64,000 nt of DNA from Natronolimnobius baerhuensis (GCF_002177135.1 NZ_MWPH01000003.1:248001-312000); one strand, 5' to 3'. Counted from the stretch's first letter, positions 1 to 9,078 are shown. Numbers and translations are program-made. Notes: generated from the letters alone by a model not told the origin.

Positions 1-849
1 GCTGCGACCGAGCAGTACCAGATTCTCGACCAGCGCGACACCGTTGAGGGGGTCCGCGATTTCATGCTGACGATCATCCCACTCGAGCAGGCAGCCGACG
101 CGCCAGCGGCCGCCGACTGCGAAGGCCTGCTCGTCTACGACGATATCACCGAGTCCAAGCGACGAGAACTCGAACTCGCCGCCGCGAACGCCCGTCTCGA
201 GCGAGTCGCCGATCTGATCGACGACGACCTCGAGCAGCCGCTGTCGACGGCACGAAACTACCGTGAACTGGCCGCCAAGACGGGCAGTAACGATCACTTC
301 GCCGTGATCGCGGAGGCCCACGAGCAACTCGCGGCGCGACTCGAGGATCTCGAGGCCGTCGCCGCGTGGGACGATGCCTCGGACGAGACGGAGCCGATTG
401 CGCTGCAGGACGTTGCCCGACGCGCGTGGACCGATATCGACACGGGCAACGCGCAGTTAGTTGCAGAGGATGACCTCATTCTCGAGGCCGACAGAGCGGA
501 CTTACGGGAGTTATTCGAGTACGTGCTTGACGCTGCGATTGACGACGACGGCAGGTCGGACACCGACGAGGAGACGCCGGCGACGATCACCGTCGGCGCG
601 ACTGACGACGGCTTTTACGTGGCCGGTGATCGACCGACGGGCACTGAGAACGCAACTGGCGACGGCCGGCAGGACGCGCCCACACCCGGCCGATTAACTG
701 CCTCCGATGGTGCCGGCGTGCAACTCGGGCTGGTCGAGCGAATCGCCGACCAGCACGGCTGGGACATCGGCGTCGCCGAAGACGATGACGGGACCGCATT
801 CGCGTTCCGCGGGGTCGACGCGATCAGCGTGAACCGAAATCGAGTGTAG
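1..849 (+). CDS. Degenerate sensor histidine kinase-like protein (5' end outside window)
   Basis: The reading frame is open from base 1, so the gene starts upstream; 282 residues are visible. The first ~50 residues look like the end of a PAS domain (the typical VYDDITESKRRELE transition), followed by a helical stretch where the DHp domain of a histidine kinase should be, then a C-terminal ATPase-like part that ends in a recognisable G2-like segment (GLVERIADQHGW). The usual H-box S-H-D-L-R-N-P-L reads D-D-D-L-E-Q-P-L here, so the phospho-accepting histidine is an aspartate (codon near 223-225). The N-box asparagine and the D-x-G-x-G motif are also not recognisable. I infer a pseudokinase-like sensor or scaffold of the haloarchaeal PAS/HisKA type rather than an active kinase. 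It is transcribed away from its right-hand neighbours and lies 79 bases before a small membrane protein gene. Confidence 0.75.
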   Translation, partial: AATEQYQILDQRDTVEGVRDFMLTIIPLEQAADAPAAADCEGLLVYDDITESKRRELELAAANARLERVADLIDDDLEQPLSTARNYRELAAKTGSNDHFAVIAEAHEQLAARLEDLEAVAAWDDASDETEPIALQDVARRAWTDIDTGNAQLVAEDDLILEADRADLRELFEYVLDAAIDDDGRSDTDEETPATITVGATDDGFYVAGDRPTGTENATGDGRQDAPTPGRLTASDGAGVQLGLVERIADQHGWDIGVAEDDDGTAFAFRGVDAISVNRNRV

Positions 850-927
850 CCGGCGCTGGGACTCGAGTTGTACGTACGTAGCGCAGTGTTTGAGAAAATT
901 CATGTATCCATCGTAACTTGTTCTGGT

Positions 928-1098
928 ATGAACCGCACAGAACTGTTCCTCGCGATTATCGCGTACACGCTCATCGTGCAGGTGTTCGTCGACGGCAGCG
1001 GAGACGTCTCGTTCGCGTACCTCCCGCTTTTCGTCCTCTTGTTTGCCCTCCCGATATTCGTCGTCCTCGACCTGCTGAAAAACCCGCAGTTCGAGTAG
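928..1098 (+). CDS. Small membrane protein, 56 residues
   Basis: Short hydrophobic protein with two predicted membrane segments (about residues 5-21 and 30-48) joined by a short acidic turn and ending in a charged tail (KNPQFE). The frame can be extended back to 868, but the ATG at 928 gives a clean N-terminus (MNRTELF) that begins just before the first membrane helix. It ends one base before the end of the convergent clamp-loader gene, so the two 3' ends abut. Function unknown; small two-helix proteins of this kind are common in haloarchaea. Confidence 0.65.
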   Translation: MNRTELFLAIIAYTLIVQVFVDGSGDVSFAYLPLFVLLFALPIFVVLDLLKNPQFE

Positions 1099-1099
1099 C

Positions 1100-2095
1100 C
1101 TATTCGCCGTCGCCCTCGAGCGCCAGCGACGCGAGCAGCGCCTCGAGTTGCAGGCGCTCGTTTGCACCCTCAGTGATCCGGTAGTCGACCTCGCCGAGGC
1201 GCTCGAGGAGCCGAACTGTGGCTTGCTCGGAGATGTCGAACTCCCAGGCGGAGCGATGGAGTTGGTCAATCACGTCGCCGCCGGCCAGTCCGCGGTCCAT
1301 CAGCAGGTCCTCGAGTGCGGCGCGGGCGGCGGTGAAGTCGCCGCCGATGGCGTGGGTCACCATCTCCTCGACCTCCTCCGGGCGCGCGGTGGCGGTAATC
1401 GCGAAGACGGTTTCCTCGTCGACGGTTTCGCCCATCACGGCCGCGGCCTGCAGGGCGTTGATCGCCTTGCGCATGTCGCCGTCTGCCGCGTAGACGAGCG
1501 CGTCGACGCCGTCGTCGGTGACTTCGATATCTTGGTCGGCGGCGATTTCGCGCACCTGCGCCTCGATTGCGGTCTCGGTAAGTTGGGTGAATCGGAACAC
1601 CGCACAGCGAGATTGAATCGGATCGATAATCTGACTCGAGTAGTTACAGGAGAGGATAAAGCGGGTGTTGTTGGAGAACTGCTCCATCGTCCGGCGCAGC
1701 GCTGACTGAGCGTCAGAAGTGAGCGCGTCCGCCTCGTCCAGAAAGATGATCCGGTGGTCGTAGCCGCCGAAGGAGGAGCGCGCGAAGTCTTTGATCCGGT
1801 CGCGGACGACGTCGATGCCGCGCTGATCGGAGGCATTGAGCTCGAGGAAGTTCTCGCGCCAGTCGTCGTCGTAGACTTCGCGGGCGATAGCCTGTGCAGC
1901 CGTCGTTTTTCCTGTTCCGGCTGGGCCTGCAAACATGAGATGCGGCAAGTCGTCCTGCTCGACGTACCGTTGCAGGCGCGGGACGATGTTCTCGTGGCCC
2001 TTGATCTCGTCGAGCCGCTGCGGGCGGTACTTTTCGATCCAGACTTCGGTTTTCCCGGGTGTGGGCTCCGCCGCCTCGGCGTCGGCCTCGCTCAT
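1100..2095 (-). CDS. rfcS: Replication factor C small subunit (sliding clamp loader)
   Basis: A 331-residue AAA+ ATPase that, with the large RFC subunit, loads the PCNA clamp onto primer-template DNA. Visible motifs: the RFC box [13 protein letters not shown] near residue 21, Walker A GPAGTGKT at 57-64, Walker B/DEAD at about 120-123, sensor-1 LSCNYS near 150, and the SRC arginine-finger motif at about 161. The length matches archaeal small subunits. The frame stays open upstream to 2584, but the ATG at 2095 ([10 protein letters not shown], acidic haloarchaeal extension) is the sensible start because the RFC box follows directly. No intein is present. It is divergent from the bactofilin-like gene at 2253. 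Confidence 0.95.
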   Translation of the reverse strand: MSEADAEAAEPTPGKTEVWIEKYRPQRLDEIKGHENIVPRLQRYVEQDDLPHLMFAGPAGTGKTTAAQAIAREVYDDDWRENFLELNASDQRGIDVVRDRIKDFARSSFGGYDHRIIFLDEADALTSDAQSALRRTMEQFSNNTRFILSCNYSSQIIDPIQSRCAVFRFTQLTETAIEAQVREIAADQDIEVTDDGVDALVYAADGDMRKAINALQAAAVMGETVDEETVFAITATARPEEVEEMVTHAIGGDFTAARAALEDLLMDRGLAGGDVIDQLHRSAWEFDISEQATVRLLERLGEVDYRITEGANERLQLEALLASLALEGDGE

Positions 2096-2252
2096 ACCGG
2101 TCCAAGGGTGGGCCGGGAAATAAATCGACCGAAGGTGGTTCCGGCTCCGACGTCCGAGCGCCAGCGCCGATACGTCCCCCTCGAGTAGTTCGCCTCCTCC
2201 CTGCGTGACAGCTTTTTCTCGCTGCTCGAGGTAGCTCGAGAGAGTGAGTGAG

Positions 2253-3377
2253 ATGACACGAACACCAAAGCGATTACAGACACGAGCCCGGTCGGTCCGA
2301 ATCGTCGCCGTCGTCGTGCTCGCCATCGCCTGTACGCTGGCGCTGGTTCCGACTGCGGTGCTCGCCCAGACCGATGCACAGACCGGCGGCACGGTGATAG
2401 TTGAGGAAGGAGAGACCGTCAGCGACCTCGAGGCGTTCGCGGGGTCGGTCGTCGTCGAGGGAACGGTCACGGGTGATGCAAGCGCCGTCGCGGGCTCGAT
2501 ACAGGTCGCAGAGAGCGGCGAGATCGGTGGCGACTTCGAAGCAGCCGGCGGCAGCGTCGTCATCGAGGGCACTGTCGAGGGCAACCTTCAGGCCGCAACG
2601 GGGAGCCTCGAGATCCGCGAGGACGCGACTATCGGCGGCGACCTCTCGGCCGGCGCTGGCAGCATCGTTATCGACGGCACGCTCGAGTCGAACGCAGAGG
2701 TCGGTGCCGACACGATCCGACTCGGTGACGACGCAGCAATCGCGGGCGATCTGCGCTACGGCGGCGACCTCGAGGGCAACACCGACGCCGTCGCGGGCAC
2801 AATTACGGAAGATTCCTCGCTCGGTGTGACCGGCGACGTGGTACCGTCGATTGAGCCGGTGGCCTCCTGGCTGTTTTCGGCGTACATTTTCGCGGCAAAC
2901 CTGCTCCTCGGTGTGGTGTTGCTCGCGCTCTTCCCGCGCTTTTCGGCGGGCGTCGCCGCTCGTGTCGCAAGCGATCCGATTCGGACCGGACTGGCCGGGC
3001 TAGGGTTGCTCATCGGTGTGCCAATCGCGCTCATTGCGCTCGCGATTACCGTCATCGGCATCCCACTGTCGGTCATTGGATCGTTCCTGTTCGCGCTGCT
3101 CGTCTGGGTCGGCGTCGTCTACGGGCGATTCGCCGTCGCGGCGTGGCTGCTCGGTTTGGTCGGCCTCGAGAATCGCTGGCTCGCGCTCGTCGTCGGGCTG
3201 GTCGCCGGCGCGCTGGTTGCGCAGATCCCCTACGTCGGCGGGCTGATCAATTTCGTCGTCTTCCTGCTCGGACTGGGCGCACTCGGCTGGGGGCTGTACG
3301 CACACCGACGAGCGGCGCGAAACCGGGAACGCGACTCGCCGGCTGGAGTCGGACCGTCCGAGTCGCCGATGGACTGA
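2253..3377 (+). CDS. Bactofilin-like polymer-forming membrane protein
   Basis: About 374 residues. An N-terminal hydrophobic segment (residues ~17-38) acts as a signal or anchor. Next come ~150 residues of short glycine- and valine-rich beta-helix repeats ([18 protein letters not shown] type) that match the polymer-forming cytoskeletal (bactofilin) fold. The C-terminal half has about four membrane helices (residues ~205-355) and a short basic tail. Beta-helix plus C-terminal membrane domain is a known haloarchaeal arrangement; I infer a cell-surface or cytoskeletal scaffold anchored in the membrane. A GTG at 2244 is in frame and could be the start; the ATG at 2253 is preferred. The gene is divergent from rfcS with about 155 bases between them. 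Confidence 0.8.
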   Translation: MTRTPKRLQTRARSVRIVAVVVLAIACTLALVPTAVLAQTDAQTGGTVIVEEGETVSDLEAFAGSVVVEGTVTGDASAVAGSIQVAESGEIGGDFEAAGGSVVIEGTVEGNLQAATGSLEIREDATIGGDLSAGAGSIVIDGTLESNAEVGADTIRLGDDAAIAGDLRYGGDLEGNTDAVAGTITEDSSLGVTGDVVPSIEPVASWLFSAYIFAANLLLGVVLLALFPRFSAGVAARVASDPIRTGLAGLGLLIGVPIALIALAITVIGIPLSVIGSFLFALLVWVGVVYGRFAVAAWLLGLVGLENRWLALVVGLVAGALVAQIPYVGGLINFVVFLLGLGALGWGLYAHRRAARNRERDSPAGVGPSESPMD

Positions 3378-3430
3378 ACGTGACGACGCCGAGCGACGCG
3401 CTCAAGTCCGCGCCCTCACAACCGTCGCGT

Positions 3431-3661
3431 ATGCACGTCACCGTCGATATCAAAGGCGAGGGGACCCACGAGTTCGACCTCGAGGAGGTTGCAGACGGAA
3501 CCGACGGCCGACCGACGTACGCCGCGTTGCTCCGCGCGGTCGACCTCAGTCCCCACGAGGTAAGCGTGCTCGTCGACGGGCGACCGGTGCCGGAGGATCA
3601 GCCAGTCGAAAGCGAGCACGTGACCGTGTTGCGACTGATCAAAGGCGGTTGCGTCGACTGA
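3431..3661 (+). CDS. samp2: Ubiquitin-like SAMP (SAMP2 type) with residues after the diglycine
   Basis: A 76-residue beta-grasp protein of the ThiS/MoaD/SAMP group. The stretch LVDGRPVPEDQPVE and the tail VLRLIKGG match Haloferax SAMP2, which is conjugated to lysines by E1 (UbaA) and also delivers sulfur for tRNA thiolation. Known SAMPs end in a bare Gly-Gly whose carboxylate is adenylated. Here the reading frame continues for three codons, so the protein ends GGCVD; the stop at 3659-3661 is unambiguous. If the diglycine chemistry is kept, the tail must be removed first. The ATG at 3431 fits the family N-terminus. The gene lies 53 bases after the bactofilin-like gene, on the same strand. Confidence 0.85.
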   Translation: MHVTVDIKGEGTHEFDLEEVADGTDGRPTYAALLRAVDLSPHEVSVLVDGRPVPEDQPVESEHVTVLRLIKGGCVD

Positions 3662-3741
3662 GACGGCCTGACATCCCGAGTTCCGGGGTCGTGGGATATG
3701 AAAGCTCGAGGGTTTTGACGGTGGCACTGATACAGAGACAT

Positions 3742-4317
3742 ATGACTGATGGTGCCCGCGTCACACTGGCGAACGTCGGTCCGGGTCCGGACACGCTCAC
3801 ACTTGCGGAGTTGGCCGACCCAGTCGAGCCGACGGATCCGACAACGACGGAGGAGCCGGATCCGGCCTACGAGGCGGTCGTCGTCTTGCTCCACCGCGAC
3901 CACCACTGCGGGCAGTGTCGCCGCCAGGTTCGGGCAGTCGCCGACCGGTACGACGAATTTCGCGAGCGCGGGTGTCAGGTGGTCTCGATTGTCCCCGAGC
4001 CACGCGAGCGTGTCACAGAGTGGCAAGAACGCTACGACCTTCCGTTCCCGATCTGTGCCGACCCCGACGCGGTCGCCGGCGAGGCGTTCGACCAGCCGAT
4101 CCGACTCGGTGCGCTCGGCGAACACTTTGACCTCGTCGGGCGGATGCCAGCCGCGCTCGTCTTCAACGTTCGATCTGACGACGCCACCGAACTGGACGCC
4201 CCGGATCAGGACTCGAGCGAGGCCAAACTCACGCTGACCGCGAGTCACCGCGGCCGAACGACCATGGATCGCCCCGACATCGACGACTTGTTGGCCACGG
4301 TCGACCGACAGGCGTGA
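3742..4317 (+). CDS. Thioredoxin-fold / AhpC-TSA-like protein with CGQC motif
   Basis: 191 residues. The central part reads like a peroxiredoxin-like thiol protein: a beta strand VVVLLHRDHHCGQCRRQ puts a C-x-x-C pair (CGQC) at the N-terminus of the first active-site helix, followed by REFRERGCQVVSIVPE-type text and LPFPICADPD, a frequent peroxiredoxin-like_2 pattern. Cells use such proteins to reduce peroxides or disulfides; the exact substrate cannot be told. The ATG at 3742 follows a TATA-like stretch and gives the expected N-terminus; the frame is open further upstream without family features. The stop is one base before the ATG of the acetyltransferase gene at 4319, so the two are probably cotranscribed. 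Confidence 0.7.
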   Translation: MTDGARVTLANVGPGPDTLTLAELADPVEPTDPTTTEEPDPAYEAVVVLLHRDHHCGQCRRQVRAVADRYDEFRERGCQVVSIVPEPRERVTEWQERYDLPFPICADPDAVAGEAFDQPIRLGALGEHFDLVGRMPAALVFNVRSDDATELDAPDQDSSEAKLTLTASHRGRTTMDRPDIDDLLATVDRQA

Positions 4318-4318
4318 G

Positions 4319-4756
4319 ATGGCCGTCTTTGTCCGTCCTGCAACGCCCGACGACCGCCTCGAGGTCCGGCGGATCCTCGACGCCGCGATGCTCGAGCCGG
4401 GCGATGTCGAAACCCGGCTCGACGCTGGCGACGTATTCGTCGCGGGCGATCACCGCGGGAGTGCTTCGGCAGAGTCAGCGACCGCGTCCGGGCGCGAACG
4501 CATCCTCGGCACCATCGTCCTCGAGCCACTCGCAGACGACGACGGCGCACACATCGCAGCCATCGGCGTTCGTCGGAGCCACCGCGGTCGCGGCTTCGGC
4601 CGCGCGCTGATCGAACACGCCCTCGAGCGGGAGGGACGACTCACCGCGCGATTCGACGAGGGGGTGCGGCCGTTCTACGAGCGACTGGGGTTTTCCATCG
4701 AGTCGATTGACGACAAGCGCCATCGCGGTGTGGCTGTCGCCGCTGATCACGTATAG
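4319..4756 (+). CDS. GNAT-family N-acetyltransferase
   Basis: 145 residues of a single GNAT domain: an N-terminal strand (VFVRPATPDDRLEVRRIL), the central beta strands ending IAAIGV, the acetyl-CoA pyrophosphate loop RRSHRGRGFGRALIE (R-x-x-G-x-G/A pattern) at about residues 85-100, and a C-terminal RPFYERLGF motif that is typical of the family. It transfers acetyl from acetyl-CoA to an amine; the acceptor is unknown. It starts one base after the stop of the thioredoxin-fold gene, which suggests an operon. The stretch around residues 40-55 is acidic and low in complexity. Confidence 0.85.
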   Translation: MAVFVRPATPDDRLEVRRILDAAMLEPGDVETRLDAGDVFVAGDHRGSASAESATASGRERILGTIVLEPLADDDGAHIAAIGVRRSHRGRGFGRALIEHALEREGRLTARFDEGVRPFYERLGFSIESIDDKRHRGVAVAADHV

Positions 4757-4849
4757 TCCCAAAACCGGGGGACAACCTCGAGTTCCAACACTCATGTTGA
4801 TATGATGATACAGCGATACGATTATGTGTCAGTTACAATGATTATGGGT

Positions 4850-5386
4850 ATGACCAGTCGTCGCCCCGACGAGTCCTCGTGGCGCAGGTGGCACGCACTC
4901 GTCGAACACTATACGCCGGATGGTGCCCTCGGGCGGTGGCTTCTTGGCTCGCTGAGTAGCTTTTTTGGCCTCTGGCTGCTCGCGATCTTCGGTGCCGAAG
5001 TGATCTACTGGGGGCTGTCGCTTGCCATGCTGTTCTGGACGACGGTGTTACTCGGCGTCGGCATTCCCATGGTCCTCGTGGGACTGCTCACACTCTGGCC
5101 GCTGTACCTCTCGCTCATCGGCAACCTCGAGTCGGCGGCCGACTACTCCGTTCCGGGGATGGACCGGGCGAATCCGCCGGTCGAAACGCCACAGCGCGAT
5201 CCGTCCGCGAAGGACGACGTCGATGCGACGGACCCGTTCGCTGATCTCAAGCGCCAGTACGCAGCCGGTGACCTCTCCGAAGACGAGTTTGAACGCCGAC
5301 TGGATGCTCGCCTCGACGAGGTCGATTCATCAACTCGAGGGGCCGACGACAACACGACTCGAGACCGACTTCAAGATCACAACTGA
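4850..5386 (+). CDS. SHOCT-domain membrane protein
   Basis: About 178 residues. A short N-terminal basic part is followed by two strong membrane helices (about residues 28-52 and 58-85), an acidic linker, and a C-terminal SHOCT-type motif (DPFADLKRQYAAGDLSEDEFERRLDARL). SHOCT modules are short oligomerisation elements found on many haloarchaeal membrane proteins; no function is known. In-frame ATGs exist at 4802, 4838, 4844 and 4850. I chose 4850 because TATA-like DNA (around 4815-4826) lies at the right distance for a leaderless start; 4844 is nearly as good. Confidence 0.75.
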   Translation: MTSRRPDESSWRRWHALVEHYTPDGALGRWLLGSLSSFFGLWLLAIFGAEVIYWGLSLAMLFWTTVLLGVGIPMVLVGLLTLWPLYLSLIGNLESAADYSVPGMDRANPPVETPQRDPSAKDDVDATDPFADLKRQYAAGDLSEDEFERRLDARLDEVDSSTRGADDNTTRDRLQDHN

Positions 5387-5436
5387 CACTTAGCCGCTCG
5401 AAGAAAGCCTAAATACTCACCGTGCAAACGATTGAC

Positions 5437-5610
5437 TTGCACCGAAAGGTGCGGTATGTGAGAGTGCGATCCCTACCACAACCACCCTCTCACATACGTG
5501 CTTCCACCTGGAAGCGACTGGGTGTTGTCACCCACTCTCCTAAACGATAGTGGCTGCTTAGTCATGCATTCGGCCGTGGGAGGCGTTCACGACGATGGCC
5601 GTCGTTTTCT
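5437..5610 (+). ncRNA. Candidate free-standing structured RNA (~174 nt)
   Basis: No convincing ORF lies between 5387 and 5679. The plus strand instead has four hairpins in a row: GCACC-GAAA-GGTGC (5439-5452, a GNRA tetraloop, extendable by two wobble pairs), an 11-bp perfect stem GTATGTGAGAG/CTCTCACATAC (5454-5464 with 5487-5497), GCTTCC/GGAAGC (5500-5515), and TGGGTG/CACCCA (5519-5534). A TATA-like CCTAAATAC (about 5409-5417) sits ~25 bases before the first stem. The block ends in ACGACG/CGTCGT (5589-5605) followed by TTTCTT, which looks like a terminator. The next gene at 5680 has its own TATA-like region, so this is probably not its leader. Class unknown; it is not recognisable as SRP RNA, RNase P RNA or tRNA. 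Confidence 0.55.
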
Positions 5611-5679
5611 TATCGACTCTCTGACTCGAGTATCGACTGGAACCGGTTGACTTACTAATTAGTTACGGTATTTTACACT

Positions 5680-6513
5680 ATGAACCGCCGGGATCTTTTC
5701 GCGATAGCTGGGTCAGGGGTTACGATTCCAGTTGTCGGATGTCTACAACGTGGGTCCTCAAATACTGACGTACTCACCCCGTCACCGTCGATTGATACAG
5801 AAGCGCCGGCGGACTGCGGTCCCGCAGCACTGTCGCTCTCCGAGCGACTCGGCGACAATCCGGGCGACGAGGGGCCGTGTCCTGAGGACGCGAAGCCGGC
5901 GATTGCCGTGGAAAACGAACGGGACGAAGACGTCACGGTCTCCGTGGATATCGACCACGACGATGCGCTGACGGAGTCGTACGCGCTCGATTCGGGCGAA
6001 CGGGTCCTCGAGCGGCAGGCGTTTCAGTCGGTCGAATCGGGCTGGTTTGGGTCGACGGAGCTGCGGGCGACTATCCAGATCGAGAACGAACCGGATCGAG
6101 AGGTCGTCTGGCCTGACCGGTCGTGTTACAGACACGCCATCGCAATCGTTCCCGATGGCCTCGAGATCGGATGGATCGAACCGCTGGACGGGGTCGGTGA
6201 CATCGATCACGACTGTTATACGGGTGATACCGTGTCGTTCCGGCTCGAATCCCTCGGAGAGGTCCGAACGGTGTCGGTCACGATTGTCGACGTCTGTGCC
6301 GAAACGGAAACGACTGAAACGGTCGACGCGGGTGCGTACGAAGAAGGCGTTTGGCTATCCGACGTGCTCACGAACGGCGGCGTCTACGAAATCACGGTGT
6401 CCGTCGAGAACGGGCCGACGGAAACGTACGCGTTTGACGCGGAGTGTGGCGGACTAAACGCCGTGATCGACGAGGACGGTGACCTCGACGTGTTTCCAAT
6501 CCCGATGGAATAG
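5680..6513 (+). CDS. Tat-type lipoprotein of unknown function
   Basis: 277 residues. The N-terminus MNRRDLF with a hydrophobic stretch and a lipobox VVGC (Cys21) marks a twin-arginine lipoprotein exported folded and anchored outside the cell. The mature part is very acidic and beta-rich, with paired cysteines around residues 46 and 67, 147, 178, 206 and 258 and repeats of ETVSFRLESLGE-type strands, resembling the Ig-like domains of haloarchaeal surface proteins. No catalytic motif is visible. The ATG at 5680 is preceded by an AT-rich promoter-like region (TTACTAATTAGTTACGG), consistent with a leaderless transcript. It lies between the candidate ncRNA and the convergent helicase gene. Confidence 0.8.
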   Translation: MNRRDLFAIAGSGVTIPVVGCLQRGSSNTDVLTPSPSIDTEAPADCGPAALSLSERLGDNPGDEGPCPEDAKPAIAVENERDEDVTVSVDIDHDDALTESYALDSGERVLERQAFQSVESGWFGSTELRATIQIENEPDREVVWPDRSCYRHAIAIVPDGLEIGWIEPLDGVGDIDHDCYTGDTVSFRLESLGEVRTVSVTIVDVCAETETTETVDAGAYEEGVWLSDVLTNGGVYEITVSVENGPTETYAFDAECGGLNAVIDEDGDLDVFPIPME

Positions 6514-6589
6514 CCGTTCATGAATCCGAGTTCATTGGTACTCGGTCGAAAAGATCAGTTCCGTCCCGAACGCGGTCGACTCGTCCAGT

Positions 6590-8992
6590 TTACGAGGACG
6601 GCGACCTCGACTGATCCGACTCGAGTGTCGACCGAAACCGGTCCAGTCCCATCTCGAGCATGTCCGGACTCACGGTCTGGAACTCGCCGTCGTCGGGCAG
6701 ATACGGACGCACAGAATCCCAGCTTTCGCGTGCGTAGCGTTCGTCGAGCAGGACACGCACGCCGACATCCTCCGGACTGCGAATCACGCGACCGATTGCC
6801 TGGCGGGCCTTGCGAACGGCGGGGATCGTCAGCGCGTAGGTAAAGCCGTCGCCGAACTCGTCGTCGTAGGCCCGCCGAACCGCCTTCGTGCGCGGGCTCG
6901 CGGTGTTGACGAGTGGAACGCCACAGACGACCGCGGCGGAGAGGCGGTCGCCGCTGTAGTCGACGCCCTCCGTGAGTGTCCCTCGCAAACTCGTCACGAG
7001 CACTTTCCCCTCGCCCGCGAAGAACTCGCTTTTGAGCGACTCCGTCGCCTCGTCGTCGCTCGAGGCGTCGAGCAAGATCGGTTTCGAGAGGTGGTCCTCG
7101 AGTGCGCCGGCGATCCACTTTGCTTCCGAATAGCTTGGCATGCCGACGAGGACGTTCCCCGGCAGGCGGCCGATCTTCGCGACCGCGTTGGCGTAGTGGG
7201 TTCGGGTTCGATTCTCGTCGCCCGGCTGCCCCCGATTATCGTAGGTAAACTTCGGTGCGGCGACGGCGAAGCTCTCGCGGTTTTCCGCGGGAAAGTGCAG
7301 CCCGTAGCGACGTTCGACGACCGGGCGGTCGTCCTCGCGTGCAAGGTACTCGAGCCCGGTCACCTCGGTGAAGGCGTCCATCGGCTCGAGGGTGGCGCTC
7401 ATCAGGACGCCGCCGCCGAACGAGGCGAGGCGCTCGCCGATGGCATCGCTCGGGACGCAGTTGTGCAAGGCGAGACGGGCGTTGTAGGCGCGACGCCACG
7501 AGTCGCCGGGTTCGGTGTCGTCCCAGGTACGCTCGAGTTCGATTTCGCGGAAGTACTCGGTGTGATCGCAGCGATACCATTCGCCGAGGACGCGGCCCGC
7601 GGCGGGGGCGGCGCGCGTCCGATCTTCGTCTTCGGCTTCGTTGAGAATGCGGGCGACGACGGCGCCGACGGATTCGGCGCGAACCCACTCGGCGTCGCTG
7701 TAGCCCTCGGATCTCGCCCACTCGGTCAACTCGTCTTCGGCCGGCTGAGACGGGTCTCGGAGCGGAATTTCGTCGTCCGAGAGGTCGGTGAGGTCCGACT
7801 GCCACCCCCTGTGTTTCCGGTCGAGATGGGCAGTGACACGCCGGTCGAGTTCGATACGAAGATCCTCGACGAACTCGAGGGTGCGATTGAGTTCTTCGTA
7901 GGTGACGTCGCTGTCGTTCAGTTCGGCGCGTACGAGGTCGGCGTCGGCGGTTTTCGAGCCGCCCTGGGCCTGGCGGCCCTCGCGTTCGAATTTGATCGGC
8001 TGGAGCACGCGGGAAATCTCGGTGGCGGCGTCTCGCAGCGTCCGGTCGCCGACGCCCTCGCTGACCAGATCGCGCACGCGTGGCTCGAGCATGTGGGCTT
8101 CATCGCAGACGACGAACGTCGAGTCGTCGAGTAGGGCTCCCGTAAACGTGCCCGTCGTGCGCGGATCGAAGGCGTGGTAGTAGTTGCCGACGACGACCTC
8201 GGCGTGGCCGAGCACCGCGCCCATCACCGAGTGCGGGCAGGTGCCGTGGGCGACCGAGCGCGCGACGAGGTCATCGGGCGTGATCATCCCCGCTTCGGTG
8301 AAGTCGTACGGAACGGCTTCGCTCGCATCGCCGTCGCTGTCTTCCTCCGGAAGGTCCTCGAGGTACTGCGCGTAGAACGGGCAGTACTCGGTTTCGGCCC
8401 CGACGGGGCCGCCTTCGCCGTACTCGGGCAGATCGCGCGGATAGGGCGAGGGCTCGCCGGCGCTCTCGAGATAGGTTGCATTGCCCCCGCCTTGATTTCC
8501 ACTGTCGGCGAGGCCGATCTGCTGGCTGCGGGCGCGTGCGGCGAGATTCTGAGCGGTCGTCTCGCCGGCTTCGCCGGTCAGATCGCGGGTCCGGTCCCGC
8601 AGCGTCTCACAGCGGTCGTAGACGTTCCCGTCGTCGAACCCTGCTGCACGTTCGCGGTTGTACGGACAGACGTCCGCCTTGCCGACCAGCGTGAGCCCCG
8701 AGACGGGGTTCCAGTCGTCGGGCAGATTCGCGTTGATCGTCTCTAAGTCTTCTTCGAACTGGCGCAGTTGCTGTTTGACGCTCGTGAGCACGAGCACGCG
8801 CTCGTAGTCGGTGTCTGGATCGCGCACGAGGTCGATCCCCGCAGTGAGTGCGATCATCGTCTTGCCCGTGCCGCAGGCTCCCTCGATGACCGTATAGCCG
8901 CCGTCTCGAGCGGTCTCGATGGCGGTTTCGATGCCGTCGACTTGCGGGTCGTACGGCTGGGGGTGGCCGAAGATCGAGCGCCAGTCCGTCAT
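6590..8992 (-). CDS. Rad3/XPD-like (DEAD_2) ATP-dependent DNA helicase
   Basis: 800 residues of superfamily 2 helicase. Walker A GACGTGKT is at 38-45, motif II DEAH near 297, and motif VI QAIGRVIRSPED near the C-terminus. Four cysteines between motifs Ia and II (in VCPYN, DRCET, EYCPFY and GTCPHS) match the 4Fe-4S cluster ligands of XPD/Rad3/DinG enzymes, which unwind DNA 5' to 3'. An extra acidic insertion lies in the Fe-S/arch region. The ATG at 8992 gives MTDWRSIFGHPQPYDPQ, which leads directly into the Q-like motif. A second, clearly different member of the family is encoded at 37413-39569. Probable role: repair or recombination; the exact substrate is not known. Confidence 0.9.
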   Translation of the reverse strand: MTDWRSIFGHPQPYDPQVDGIETAIETARDGGYTVIEGACGTGKTMIALTAGIDLVRDPDTDYERVLVLTSVKQQLRQFEEDLETINANLPDDWNPVSGLTLVGKADVCPYNRERAAGFDDGNVYDRCETLRDRTRDLTGEAGETTAQNLAARARSQQIGLADSGNQGGGNATYLESAGEPSPYPRDLPEYGEGGPVGAETEYCPFYAQYLEDLPEEDSDGDASEAVPYDFTEAGMITPDDLVARSVAHGTCPHSVMGAVLGHAEVVVGNYYHAFDPRTTGTFTGALLDDSTFVVCDEAHMLEPRVRDLVSEGVGDRTLRDAATEISRVLQPIKFEREGRQAQGGSKTADADLVRAELNDSDVTYEELNRTLEFVEDLRIELDRRVTAHLDRKHRGWQSDLTDLSDDEIPLRDPSQPAEDELTEWARSEGYSDAEWVRAESVGAVVARILNEAEDEDRTRAAPAAGRVLGEWYRCDHTEYFREIELERTWDDTEPGDSWRRAYNARLALHNCVPSDAIGERLASFGGGVLMSATLEPMDAFTEVTGLEYLAREDDRPVVERRYGLHFPAENRESFAVAAPKFTYDNRGQPGDENRTRTHYANAVAKIGRLPGNVLVGMPSYSEAKWIAGALEDHLSKPILLDASSDDEATESLKSEFFAGEGKVLVTSLRGTLTEGVDYSGDRLSAAVVCGVPLVNTASPRTKAVRRAYDDEFGDGFTYALTIPAVRKARQAIGRVIRSPEDVGVRVLLDERYARESWDSVRPYLPDDGEFQTVSPDMLEMGLDRFRSTLESDQSRSPSS

Positions 8993-9078
8993 TGGGTTCG
9001 GAGTCGTCGGCGGTCGTCCATAGCGTTGACGAACCGACCTTGCCGCCTCCTGATAGATAAAGTCGCGGATCGGGACGG

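Noticed and set aside
5387-5679. Leader or riboswitch of the lipoprotein gene at 5680
   Set aside because: A terminator-like hairpin and a separate promoter lie between the structured block and the gene.
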